Assembly: GCA_028532985.1 (NCBI GenBank)
Contig: JANCIK010000009.1
Coordinates: 806,001 to 870,000, forward strand
Length of the DNA: 64,000 nucleotides
Origin: Stropharia rugosoannulata
Taxonomy: Eukaryota > Basidiomycota > Agaricomycetes > Agaricales > Strophariaceae
Direction: 5' to 3'
The notes under the pieces: generated by a model
Told to the model about the DNA's origin: nothing
The model's input: only the letters and a program-made list of their open reading frames with translations
Databases searched by the model: none
Shown here: positions 30,095 through 42,050 of the stretch, piece after piece
Layout: every line of letters starts with the position of its first letter
How positions within the stretch are numbered: position 1 is the stretch's first letter
Program-made: the position numbers and the translations under genes

Positions 30095-32347
30095 ATGATG
30101 AGACTATACCTCCTCATTGTCAGCTTAGCAGCATCTGTCTACTCTGAACCGGTAATCAAACTGGGAGGTACTACGGTGACTGGAAGGAGCTCCGGACCGT
30201 CTGGCAAGGTTGATTTCTTTGGCGGTATGATTTCACTTGACTTCTTACATCGCTTTAGTCTAATTGATAGTGTTAAAATAGGTATTCCATTCGCCAAACC
30301 TCCTTTGGGAGACTTGAGGCTAAACTTTCCCGTTTTATCCACCACCATAAGTGAACGCAACTTCGACGCGAAGAACTTTGGCCCTGGATGTTTACAAGTC
30401 GTATGTCAATATTCAAAAAACTGAAGTATTTTGCCTTTGTACTCACACCAGCTCTTAGCCTGCGCCGCCTAGCGGTGTCTCCGAAGACTGTTTAACCTTG
30501 GATATATATCGCCCCTCAAGTGTATCTGCTGATGCGAAGCTCCCTATCTTGGTTTGGATTTACGGAGGTAGGCAGCACTTGCAAATTCCATTCCATTTTC
30601 TCAACACACGATTTTAGGAGGTTTTGTTGGTTGGTGTTCCCCGTTCTCTTTGTGACAACACTGTTAAACCCCTTTTACCAGTTGGCGCAACTTCGTTTTA
30701 CAATGGAACAGACCTCGTGGAGCGGAGCGTAGATAGAGTAAGGCTTTTCGTCGCATATATTAATTTATATAGTAATTAACTGCTTTTAGGGGACCCCCAT
30801 TATCTTTATTAGCATCAACTACAGAGTTGGGCCTCTCGGGTTTCCCCAAGGGATTGAAGCGGGACAGCGTAAAATAGTGAACCTCGGCCTTCACGACCAA
30901 GTAACGGCATTACAATGGATTCAGGAGAATATCCATATTTTTGGCGGTGACAAGACAAAGGTACTATTAACACCACAGTCCTATGCGATCCCAATTTCTG
31001 AGGCATGTATTTCAGGTGACAATCTCCGGTGAAAGCGCAGGGGCTGCCTCTGTCGAGATTTTCTTCTTTACATCAACAATCAAAGGTCTTGCTCGTGGCG
31101 CGGTGAGCGATACCCACTTGACTCGCAAAATAGAGCTCCCTCTCACAAGTCTTTCACTAGATCATGGAATCTACAGGAGCAGTTCCTACGTTTACACCTG
31201 ATAAGCAGGAGCCAAGTTGGCAAGAATATGTTGCAGCTGTACCAGGCTGTTCCTCTGCCGTAGGAACGAATGATACATTTGATTGTATTCGACGAGCCAG
31301 TTCATCCTCTTTGGAACAAGCCCTCGTGTTAACCAACACCAACTTTGCCAATTCATCCTTCGGACCCGTAATAGATGGCCCAGGAGGACTCATACCTGAC
31401 CGCCAGTCACAGTTCACGCATACCGGTAATCTACCTTCGCTCCTTGGATCTAACTTAGATGAAGGCACAATATTTACTGCACAAACCGTCGACTCTGCTA
31501 CTGAAATAGAGGACTCGCTTGTCACAATGGTCTCCCCTCCTGTAGTCAGCCCTCTTCAGTTGGCAGCCGACGTCCAGGAAGTGCTGAAGCTCTACCCTGA
31601 TATTCCAGCACTCGGTGCACCTTTCGGTACAGGTAACGACACGTTCGGCTTAAGTAGTCAGTACAAGCGCTCCGCTGCAATTTGTGAGTTAATCTCGTCG
31701 TCTCATGACGGAAGTCATTGCTCAATGTTTATGGTTTATGTAGCGGGTGATCTTATCTTTCATTCCTCTCGGCGCATGCTGAGTCAACAGCTATCAGCCA
31801 GTGGCCTTCCCGTCTTTGCTTACCTCTTTACGGACCCTGATGCCGTGACTGTTGCTGAGTTCGCGCCATCTTCGTTCGCGCCCGGTTCCATAGGTGGTAT
31901 GTTTGTCATCATTGTTGGCTTTCATTATACCCACTCACCTAAATATTATCTAGTATCTCATACATCCGAAATCCCTTACGTGTTCGGTACTCTCATGAAC
32001 AAGACACCCAGAGCAACGGCTTTGAGCGCTACCATGCAAAACTACTGGATTTCCTTCGTGAACAACCTTAATCCTAACGATAACCACGGAGAAAAACGTA
32101 GGTCACCTGATGGTACTTGCTCACGATACTGACATTTAACATATCTTTCAGGACCAGAATGGGAACAGTACACTCCTAAGAATCAGGTACGCTAGCGTTC
32201 TCTTAAACTTTCGCGTCGAAATAAACCACCATACTTCATCAGGTCGTTTTAAATCTCAATGGGGAACATATCGCGACCATGCCTGACAACTACCGTGCCA
32301 CTCAGATAGCATTCTGGATTAACAATCCCGATTTCTTGCACCGTTGA
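30095..32347 (+). CDS. Secreted type-B carboxylesterase/lipase
   Basis: Predicted 547-residue secreted alpha/beta-hydrolase of the type-B carboxylesterase/lipase family. Twelve exons fit in frame: 30095-30224, 30282-30400, 30459-30567, 30618-30629, 30682-30737, 30790-30960, 31016-31102, 31161-31683, 31744-31896, 31954-32097, 32152-32186 and 32243-32347. The signal peptide is MMRLYLLIVSLAASVYS. Family motifs are FFGGIPFAKPPLGDLRL, VSEDCLTLDIYRP, the oxyanion region IYGGGFVVG, GFPQGIEAG, and the nucleophile elbow VTISGESAGAAS. The acidic residue is in LLGSNLDEGTIF and the catalytic His in GVSHTSEIPYVFG. A 12-nt exon is needed to complete the GGGFVVGATSFYNG block. Substrate is not predictable. 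All triad parts are intact. Confidence 0.92.
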
Positions 32348-32687
32348 ACATTTGATCATCATTCTCTCAAATTTTCGCCTCTTTTTGAGCTATTTTTGGT
32401 CTGTACTAGATGTACTTCGAGACTGAGCTTTAAAGAAATGACTTGAGCTGCATAGATGAATCAGGGCCCCGTGGTGGCCTCTATAAGATCTGTAAGTGTG
32501 GAACTGCTACCTAGTGCTACCAGTCCTGTTGGTCAAGCTTCAAGGCTTGGCAGTTAGGCATCCAAAAGAAATGGTGGGAAAGCATGTTCACTGGCACGCT
32601 TACATACTAACTTCATCGACGACACATTTATGCACCTTGAACGTGTTCTCATCTCATACTGATTCCTTAATCTCGAGGCTAGGCATT
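32348..32687. other. Intergenic region
   Basis: Short spacer between two genes on the same strand. Nothing distinctive is seen. Confidence 0.4.
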
Positions 32688-34083
32688 ATGGCTGATCGCA
32701 GCCGCCAATTATCGGATGTAGTGCTTTCGGAGCTCAGGCAGGTTAGATCTATCTTCAATTCTGTCTTCTGCTTGCTCACAATTCTGTGGGATCGGCTCTT
32801 GTCCAGGGTGAACATTTATTAGACATAGCCTGTAATGGTGAATACAGCATCATAGACATAGCGGCAAGGCTTGAAGGCGGCAAAGCGGTCGCACTCAGTA
32901 CCTCAGAGGTGATAAATCACTGCACATTACCCCTGAGATCCTGATTTGACGTACTGCATAGAGTATAATCGCAGCCGCCCGCAAAGAAGCCTCCGCTATA
33001 GGACGTTTCCCGCCTCAGCTCTCTCTTGCTGTTACACGCCCAAATGAACCATTCCCAGTCGAACCTTTATCCGTTAACTGTGTCTATTCTTCCATTCCAA
33101 CCTATAAAACGCATCCTACCGTCCGCCAGAGGAAATTACTTTGGGAGGAAGTACATCGCGTTCTAATGCCTGGCGGTTGGGCCTTGTTTGATGAAGCACG
33201 TTTCCACTCCATTGACTGAAGTCGTTGGCTGAACCTTCGCAGGTAGTCGTCAAAGCAAATGCTCCAGCGGATCTGGCCAGCAGCATGGAAGAAGCAGCTA
33301 ACAAGGACATTGAAGATACTATCAAGCGTCTACAGGCTTGTGGTTATCCCGGTGAGTGATCATAATGATATCAGAAGGGCATTGCATTAATATATTACAT
33401 AGATGTAACTATAATTTGTCGAGTAGTAGGGCCTCTTGAAGCCGATTTCACAGAACACCCAGAACACCTCGATTTATATCAAATTATGGCTAAAAAGGCT
33501 GGGGCTGCACCTTTGACAAGGCCACCAGCTATATTGCTAAACTGGTGGGACGCGTACCCCTCTGTTCAATCCTCCCCGCCTAGTATCACCGCTGAAGAAG
33601 TTGCTGCGCTTATCCGGGATCCTAGCGTAACACCAAAGACGTTCGCCGTCATCGACGTACGGAGAAATGACCACGCCGTACGTCATTTCTACATATAATG
33701 ACATTACTCCCTATCTAATTGCAATAATCGTATCTAGGGGGGACATGTGCGCGGGAGCTTCAATTGGCATGCACAGACGTTCCCGAATAACCTCCCCCGG
33801 TTCTTTTCTGAGTTTAAAGATACAAAGCAAGTCATCTTTTACTGCCAAAGCTCAAACGGGCGTGGCCCGCGCTGTGCTGGATGGTAAGTGCAAACTTCAA
33901 AGTTGCACCCCAAACTACGCAATTACGCTCGGCTGTTTGTTAAAATTTGTTTGCAGGTACCAGGATTACCTCGACGAGCATCCCAACGAGCATAAATCGC
34001 AGGCATACGTACTTACCGGTGGAATTAAGAACTGGCTTGCCAAGTTTGCAGGCCATGAAGACCTCATTGATACTGATGATTAA
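32688..34083 (+). CDS. Methyltransferase-like/rhodanese (Acr2/Cdc25-type) fusion protein
   Basis: Predicted 348-residue two-domain protein. Exons are 32688-32741, 32807-32908, 32962-33199, 33247-33351, 33403-33677, 33738-33883 and 33957-34083, all in phase. Residues 18-198 resemble a class I SAM methyltransferase: HLLDIACNGEYSIIDIAARL (motif I region), the post-motif segment LLWEEVHRVLMPGGWALFDE, and a closing strand LYQIMAKK. Residues 212-348 are a rhodanese domain: NWWDAYPSVQ, FAVIDVRRNDHAGGHVRGSF, the CX5R loop Cys294-QSSNG-Arg300, and YVLTGGIKNWLAKF. That loop form is shared with Cdc25 and the arsenate reductase Acr2. The domain junction is inside exon 5 with no stop codon between. The exon 3/4 splice (weak donor GTTTCC) is the least secure. 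A separate rhodanese starting at Met195 is the alternative. The motif I glycines and the acidic ribose-binding residue of the methyltransferase are not conserved. Confidence 0.8.
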
Positions 34084-34486
34084 TACTAGCTTCAAACTAT
34101 CAAACGAAAGGATGACTAGGTTTCGGATACGTTCAATTAGAACTTTTTTTGTTACGTACATCCACCGCCGTGTACAGTCTACAAACTTCAAATGAAGAAG
34201 ATGGATTGGATGCAATGACGATACTGAACAAAGACAAAGTAACACAAGTACGATGATGTAGACGAAAAGGATGATGAGAAACACAGGCATGTATGGTCAT
34301 AACAAGATGCGTGCAGGATCCGGATATCAAATACAAGGACATTAGGCATCTAAATACGTCAGTGAATGAATAGTAGATAGGGTGAGGATGATTGAATGCT
34401 GGTATAGACCAGCACGTCATAAAGGCATGAAAAAGACGTCAAGAAGAAAAGGAAAGCTTGAAATTCAAAGCGCAGCTGAGTGCCTT
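34084..34486. other. Convergent intergenic region
   Basis: Shared 3' flank of the fusion gene and the antiporter gene. No gene or terminator-like repeat is evident. Confidence 0.4.
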
Positions 34487-37400
34487 TCATTGAGGCGGCG
34501 TGGGCGAAGGTGATCGCGACCGCCGCCCACTTGGGGAGTGCGGAACATGCTGGCTGTCTGCAGTATTGCTCCTTCGCCCATTGTCTAGGAACCGTACAGA
34601 CCGCGACGGCGAACTTTCGCGCGTCTGCGGTCGACTTAACTCGGCCCGAATCGAGTCGAGTCTGTTGTTTCTGGTTGTCCGTCCCATTGTACTGTTCGCC
34701 GTGCTCCCAGCGCTCGTCGGTCGTTGTTCCTGCTGTGGTTGTTCCTGTTGCTGTTGTTGCTGTTGGAACGTTATGGCGGGGTCGGGCCTCCGTCCGCGTG
34801 TCTCTTCGACTGTGCTTTGAAGCTGCGCGACGTTGAGCGAATTGCGACGGACAGACGCACGCCGACGCGCGCGCGGCGCCTTCACTTGCCTGCCCGCAGC
34901 ACGCGCTGCGATTTTCTTGAGACCTTCTGCGACCGTGCTCGCATGCGGCGCGGCGGACGACCCTTGGGCGCTTCCCTCCGACGCCCAGCCGTCTTCGTCA
35001 TCGTCGTCAGGGATGCCGGCTTCGAGATCGCGTTGTTTGCCCTTGGCGCCGTGCGCCGGGCTGGGCGACATTGCTTGGTGCGCGCGCGCGGAGAGGTGCG
35101 AAAGCTCGTGCGCTAGGCGGTGTCCAACCTCCTCGGCGTTTTCATGTAGCTCGTTGACAGTCCCCGACCATGTCGTCCGTGGCTGCTCAACGCCCTCTGG
35201 GTGGTCGTTATTGATCACGGTGACCTCAACCTAGAAAATAACAGTTAGCGTGCGGCAGTAAAATAGAAAATCAAAACCCACATCAGACCCAGGGCCCTGG
35301 CGCTTCTCGATAATCGTGTTCTTCCCTTCAACCCACTCAACCATGTTATCAGTTCCATCAGGCGGCGTCTCCTCACGCATGTCTTCGCCAGACGGCCTAC
35401 GCGCGTCTGGTGGCGTAGCTGACGGTGCGCGGAGGTGTTCCTCGAAAGTTACCTTCGTTTCATCGCTGATATTCGAGTCCGCCATGGCGCCCGTCTCTAT
35501 CGTGTGCTCGCTAGAGCTGTGCCGGCGAACGTCCCTCCTCTCGCCTTTCTCGAGATCGGACGGGGAGTCCTTGTCCCTATTGATCACAATATCCTCCGGG
35601 CGCGTCACCATGCGCGCGTTATTAGTCCAGTCGGGGTGCCCGCCGGAAGTAAGCGTCTCACGGCGCGACCATGTGCGCGACACCGAGTGCACGCGGCGGC
35701 CCAAGCTGAAGGAGGGGATGGACAGGCCGTGGATCGTGATTGAGCAGAGCACCATGAAAGCGACGATGGGCTGGATAGTCTTGATGAGCAGCTCCGTCTG
35801 CTCGTTCTCCCCCAGGTGCGCGTTCTCGAGGGTCTCAACAGCGAGGGTCGAAATGAATACCGCGCCAATACCGATGGGGCCAAAGTGGCCGGTGAACATC
35901 GCCTCGCGGAGGGTCTTGATGTCCGGGATCCAGCGGTAGGTCAAGATCATGATGGGCAGGCGGCGCAGGAGGAGCACGAGTATCGCAATAACGATGAGCC
36001 GCCATACGCTCAGCGTCAGCGCCGCGTTCTGGAAGTCGCTGAACGGCATCCACGCGCCGACGAAAATAAAAGCGGCGACGTTGAACAGCGTGTCGATGAC
36101 GCTGCTGAACACACTCTCCTCCGTCTGGCGGTTGAAGAACCCGTCCCATGCGAAAGCTGTCCCGCAGAAGAACGCTGCAAGCAGGTCGTCCGAGCCGATC
36201 AGCGTGCAAACGCCAATGGTGAGGATCGCGAGTGAAACATACTGCGCGACGTATGAATGCCGGTCAATAAGGTCATGTCGTTGGCAGAACTTCATTAGGT
36301 GCCGAAAGCTGTAGCCCAGCATCGCCCCAATGACTGCGCCCATAATAACCTGATCTAGAAGGGTCAGTAAAAGAGCTGGACAGGTGCATATTAGGGTGCT
36401 CCACATAGCCTCTGATATGCCAACTTCAACACAACAACAGCACCACTTCTGATAAAGTGAGCCCCGCCAAAATCGGATACGAACTGGGATACTCGAGAGC
36501 GAGATCAAGTGTACCCAGATCTCGTAAATCTGGATAGGAAGCTGCTGGCAATGATTATACCACGGACAACCCAGATATTAACTGCTGCCCGTATTCGCGC
36601 TGAAATAGCACTTTCGAGAAACAGTCGACAGGTTTATCATGGGCAGCCGTGGATATAATGAACCGCCACCATCATAGAAAGATGACAGGACGAGTTGGCC
36701 AATGGCAATCTCACCTATGTGAAACACCCTGTCGCGTAATAAAGAGACTCACAAAGCCAAAGTAACAAGAACCAGTCTCGTATGGCGCTCCCCGTGTTAG
36801 GCGCGTCGATTATCAGATATAGGGCGATGAAAAGGAAGGGGAACGCGGCGCCGTCGTTGCAACCGCTTTCGGCGGCAAGGAGATGGCGAATGTGTGCGGG
36901 GACATGTTTGTCCGCCCACTTACCTCCGACAACAGCTGCCGCAAGAATGGGATCAGTCGGCGTCAGACATGCGGCGACGGCGAGGGACGATAGGAAGTTT
37001 AAACCAGGAATGAGAGCATAGATAAGTCCAGCGGATACGAACCAGCCCTGTAAGATGGTGAGCCGCGAGGCGGAAGATAAAGTCAGAATAAATAACTCCG
37101 GAGGCTATGTCAGGTTTAGCCATGACGTACCCAAGTCATAACGGGAACGAGCAGGAAGAAAAGGCTTCGGATGTGTTTCCACATGTACGCCTTGGGCAGT
37201 TCCACCCCAATCGCAAACACGCCGATCGCAAGTACAACGCGGGTGAATTCGAGGACAACGGTATTCGTATGTTCTGTATCGGTGCCACCCCACGCGCGCG
37301 GGTTAAACACGTCGGCGCAGTATGGCCCTATGAGATGGGCGAGGCAAAAGTGAGGCTGTTCAGAGCCGCGTTTCCTGTGGAGAGTGTAGGTGACATACCG

Positions 37401-37724
37401 ATGATTATGCCGAAGATGAATGCCCATATCGCCTCGCCTACGTATAGCTGCGCATGGCGGAATTGGAATCAGCGCCAAGTGAGAGGGGAAGGGATGCTTA
37501 CCCGCTCCCTCAGAAAGAGGGAAAACATGCCAAACTGCTCGCGCGTCAGTTATAACCGACGAGAAAGAACAATAAGGGGCGACGCACCAGCACAATGAAA
37601 GCTCCAAGGAGAGCATAGATAATATGTGGGGATGATATTTCCAGCTACCGTCCAGAGAATAAGACACGTCCTCTCTGCCTCGGAACGCTGCTGGAATACT
37701 CACAGGATGGAAGGTCGACAACAT
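34487..37724 (-). CDS. NHA1: Plasma-membrane Na+/H+ antiporter (Nha1/Sod2 type)
   Basis: Predicted 822-residue CPA1-type exchanger that expels Na+ (and probably K+) in exchange for protons. Exons are 37724-37704, 37644-37588, 37534-37502, 37447-37399, 37327-37131, 37047-36753, 36354-35282 and 35230-34487. Family blocks run in order: LEISSPHIIYALLGAFIVL, RLYVGEAIWAFIFGIIIGPY, VFAIGVELPKAYMWKH, LIPGLNFLSSLAVAACLTPT with the transport TDP motif, HLLAAESGCNDGAAFPFLF, then the remaining membrane helices. The long cytosolic tail is acidic and Arg/Ser-rich, with seven consecutive Gln residues. Intron 6 (36,355-36,752) is 398 nt, far longer than the others. Length and order match fungal Nha1, although the tail is shorter than in yeast. 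Confidence 0.92.
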
Positions 37725-40700
37725 GACGTCGTTGTTGTACCTCTGCTTTAATTGGGATGCTGTAGGCGCCTCGTCCAAGCCAACAGCGTAATTCGCGCAC
37801 TGGGTGTCTGGGCTGCGAAGAACAAGTAGCAGGCTCGAAAGTCTTCAGGCGTCTTTGCTATCTCTTGAGATGTCTTGACAGGGAGGACGAAGAAGCCAAA
37901 GAGCGAAAAATGGGCGTGGCAATGATGGTGCGACGGTGATGAAATGTGCCGGAATGTTCTTATATGGAGACGGGGGCCAAGCGCAGGGCTGAGCCACAAA
38001 TATAGTAGCTATGCACGTGTGCCGAAACATGGCCGCCCTGCGTCAGGTCCCCTTTCTCGTTATGCACAACATTATTGATTCGTTATCAGCTCAGTCAGTG
38101 CATTCACTAGTCTACATATCTCGAGGGGAATACAAACTCAAAGGGCCCATCATCTCCGCCAAGTTAAGGCGAGATGAATAATAAAGCCTGAAGCCTACTT
38201 GGCTGCGCCTTAGGTAACATGATTGGCTTTTGTATTCTGCGCTGTGGTCTCCTGGAACCCTTTTGCAATCTGGGGTGCCTTGGACGTTCTTGACAATTCT
38301 TGGGGTGCCAGCGCGCCGACGACATAAGATCTTGGGAGGCGAAGAAGGGGTCGGCACGTTCGGCAGGTGGAGTGGCTGTGGTTATTAATACACCCGGGGT
38401 CCCGCCACATCCGGATCAGTGCGCCCGACGGTCCCGCCGCGCTCAGTGAGCTGGGCGCGCGGGCGGACCCCCGACAGCACCGACCGCCTCCAGTGACGAC
38501 GTTCTTGACTTGATCTTGCCCTCGACCACCATGCGCCTGTCCGTCCCTGCACCACGCCCCCCGTCGGGCGCCGTGCAGATCCCTCCCGCCTCGCTCCACA
38601 CCCATGGGTCTGTCCTGGCATACAGAAGGAGCGCCGTCACCAACACGCAGCAATAGAGAAACTCTCAGGGTGCAATTCTGGGCTGTCGCTTCCACCGACC
38701 AAGAAGCCTAACTAGGCTGTAGGCTTACACTCTGCGCCTATGTGCGATAAGCAGCATGACTGTACACATAATCGTCCCGCCGCTCTTTCTGCCTCCGGTG
38801 CCATAAACTAATTTCTCGCCATTTTCTTCGTATTTTCTACGGATCTAAGTGTACGTTTGTCGCCGCGAAGCGCGTTCGAATGTTCTAAGGCGACTATATG
38901 CGGCCTCTCTTAGTTCTTTACCACCAATTCAGGTTTCTGACGCAGAAAAAGGCTACATGCGGCGCATATATTCAGGGTTCTCCTACCGCCGCGGTTTACC
39001 GGCTTTCTAACCCAAACTTCCAATGTTACACACGCCCGTCGCTTGTTGCTCAAGCCTCACATCCCTGGTCGCGTCACTGGGGTGAACCTTTCCGAGTTCC
39101 GGAGTTTGAGCCTGCGTCTAGTGCGGATAAGGAGCCGCGAAGCAGTCAGGGTACGACATTATTACTTGCCCAATTTCTGTCTTTTCACTGGCTACTCCAA
39201 GCTGTGCTTATTTATTCCCCACACCAGACAGGTACGCGGAGGTAACTCAATCGCAGTTATACTTTCGTTCATAGTGGCGGCTTTCGGCCGACTCCTTTTC
39301 TTAGGGTCTCCTTTAATTTGGGATTGACGCACCAGTCCAATTGCGTGCTGGTTATATGCGGTCCACCTTACACTTCTGCGCCTGCCCGCTCGCTTATTTT
39401 GGGAGATCAGCATAATGAATTCGGGGTAACGGGCATGATGAATAAACGCTGAGCCTTATCGTCGTCTTTTTGGAAGCACTCTATATCGTCTATTTCGAGC
39501 ACGTACACGAGTACGCCGAAGAAGGCGGTTAATATCTAGGAATGGCTCCTCCGGCATCCTTCTCCGAACTCTATTTCGTCCCCGTCATCAAAAACACCTT
39601 TCAAGGCTATATTGCTCTGACCTTGTCATTCTCTCTGATAACATGCGTTTCAGCTCCATGTTGACAAACCCCGACGTTGTACCTCGTTTGTGTATGCTCT
39701 GGGGTCCTGGTATTGCTACTGGTCTACTTTATGTTAGATCTCCCAACTGGCTTACGTTCCACTCTCCCTAAAACAAGGCCATCTGACGGAACTATTGCCC
39801 CCATTACCATACCCGGCACAAATCCGCCTCATTTACCGTCACGGAGCTCATCGACATCTTGCGTGCTCGTGCACAATAGCTCTGGCGTTACATAAATTCC
39901 GCAAGCGGCTGCATACCCGCTCTTACGACGCATGTTGTTTCCCATTCCTGCAGTGGCGCTTTGAAACAGCACCTGAATACCTGCCTGGGGACTGGACCTG
40001 ATTCGGGCCTATCGTGATAGCTGACTCTGTGGGCCGCCACCTAATTGCTCTGCAACATGTTTCTGGCTCTCCTGGATTCTATTGCGAGGCATTAATAGCA
40101 ATACGCCACCTATGCAAGAAGCTCTCTCTCCACTAGGGAGACGTTGTTATCTTTCAGGCTGTAGTGTTTTACAGGCGAAACTGATCCGCGTACCGAACGA
40201 ACGGTGCGCACCAGGCGATGGCGAGAAGGATACACTACATACTCCAAAAGACTTCTGCAATGAACTGCAATTTCACTTTTGGATCCACTTCGACACACGG
40301 ACATTCAAGTCTTCCAGTAAATTCATGCCTTGGCTCCTGTTTCCACCTATATGATTGGTCTACTTGCGACGATGGCAAATGTTCAATTGAAAGCTCGAAT
40401 TCAAATCTGGGACGGCATCGACGTTGACCTCGTGTATGAGATGGTACGTTTATTACGCTTTTAAGCATGCAGCCTGTCTCGGTGCAATAAATATTGTTTG
40501 ATTTCAGATCAAAGCGCTTTGGCGACGAAGTTGGCGGGCTGAGGCTGTTGAGACCTGAACATGCCTTGACGCTGTTGTGAGTCGCCTAATAATCCCAGCG
40601 TCATTAGATTGACTCGAAATATTTGGATATTTAGCAGGTGATTTCAGAAAACGTGTATGTGAGGCATGTGCCTATGCACACCTCATACTACTTTCAGGAT

Positions 40701-40777
40701 CTAACACCAATTATTCGTCAACTTTCATTTTATGCATTGCTACATTCTACGACATTGTAAGAGGCTTCCCTAGCCGA
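37725..40777. other. Gene-poor region
   Basis: About 3 kb with no supported gene. It includes the antiporter promoter, a GC-rich island at about 38,395-38,650 that looks unlike its surroundings, and scattered short frames at 39.5-40.5 kb without family resemblance. It may contain decayed mobile or gene sequence. Confidence 0.4.
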
Positions 40778-41572
40778 TCATGCGATAGTCTGATACTGCT
40801 TCAGTTTAGAGTTGAACAGGTCTCCCCAACGCCCGTTCTGGGCGGTAACTACGTCCTTCCACTCTGTGCTATCTTCTCCCCAGGCAAAAATAATGAAGTA
40901 TAAAGTGGAGACGACAACGAAGTCTGCCCAGGACGGCTCCGCGCCTAGCAAGAACGGTCCCCCGCTCTTTTTGTACCACGTGTCGAGTTTCTCCAAGCCC
41001 TCAAGGACGCTTTGCCACTTTGCCTTCGCCTCCTCTGGGGTGGCCTGTGGCGACTTTGGCCTCGCAGCCACGCGTGTTTCCAGGAACTTTGCGCTCGGCG
41101 GGTTTAGTTTTCCAAAGATCCCGAGAGGCAGGCAGGGCACGATACGCATGAACAGCGTCTCCGAGATGGCGCTCAGAAACGCCTCCTGCAGCGCGACCGT
41201 GTTACGCGGGAAGAGGCTCGGTTTGTCCGGATATGTCTTGTCGAGGTACTCCGCGATGGCGAAGGACTCAGCGAGATACACTCCCGTCGCGGGATCGTGT
41301 ATAGCCGGAAGCGTGTAGAGCGGTGACCCATCTGCCTTCTTGGAGGTCGCGGCGATGCCCAGCTTCTTGCATGTGTCTGCGATGTCCGGGAACTCGACCC
41401 ACTCGGTTTTGTAGTCAAGACCTTTGTAGTTCAAGCAGAAACTGGATGGATGTTGTTAGCTCAGAGGTATAATGAGAACCTGCGCTTTGACGACTAACCG
41501 CGTCTTCCAAGTGTTAGGGGACCAAGCCTCGCCAGGAGTAGAGCTTGGGAGGTCGTAGAAGATGATAGTCAT
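40778..41572 (-). CDS. Etherase-type glutathione S-transferase, cluster member 1
   Basis: Predicted 245-residue GST. Exons are 41572-41499 and 41441-40778. The phase-2 intron splits the Arg codon after SPNTWKT. The N-domain has MTIIFYDLPSSTPGEAWSP, FCLNYKGLDYKTEWVEFPDI, the cis-Pro strand SPLYTLPAIHDPATG and AESFAIAEYLDKTYPDKPSL. The C-domain has KSGGPFLLGAEPSWADFVVV. This pattern fits the fungal etherase-like (GTE) class related to bacterial LigE, thought to act on aromatic ethers or as ligandins; the class call is from memory of the family. It is first of three co-oriented paralogues, with a TATA box at about -64. Confidence 0.9.
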
Positions 41573-42050
41573 GGTTCAGAGTGCTAAAGCCTAGAACTCG
41601 ATGTAATGCTGAGGTGAGTGAGAGTTCTTTGCGGCTTTTTATAAGAGACTGAATGCCGTTAGTTTGATATTGATCCCCTGCGTGTCGGTAAAATCAAATT
41701 CATGCGTCTCAGAAGACACCTCACTCGCAACGCTGTCAGCTGAGTAAGTACTTGTCCACAAATATCCTTGCGCCTGCAGTTGCTAATCACTAATCGTGTA
41801 GAAGGTCCTGAATGATTGACATCTACTTACGGGATTTCTTCCGACCACTGGGAAACTCCCTCTGATACGTTTCAACCGCATTCGTACTTCATAAGATTGT
41901 ACCAAACTAGATGAAGGTTTGTTCGGGCTTGATCAACATTCGCTAGACGCGTTTATAACTATCGACTTTTTATACAGGTAGATTTTGCAGTCCGTTTGGT
42001 ACATTCGCTATTGACAAAACTTTAAAGCGACGAATTGGATTCGTGAGCTT
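41573..42050. other. Promoter region of cluster GST 1
   Basis: Intergenic. Nothing besides the TATA box is recognisable. Confidence 0.4.
41636..41643 (-). promoter_or_regulatory. TATA box of cluster GST 1
   Basis: TATAAAAA on the minus strand, 64 bp before the start codon. Confidence 0.5.

Noticed and set aside
39015..39045. Stretch resembling the universal 18S rRNA 3' signature
   Set aside because: The match contains indels and the flanks do not resemble rRNA, so it is taken as chance.
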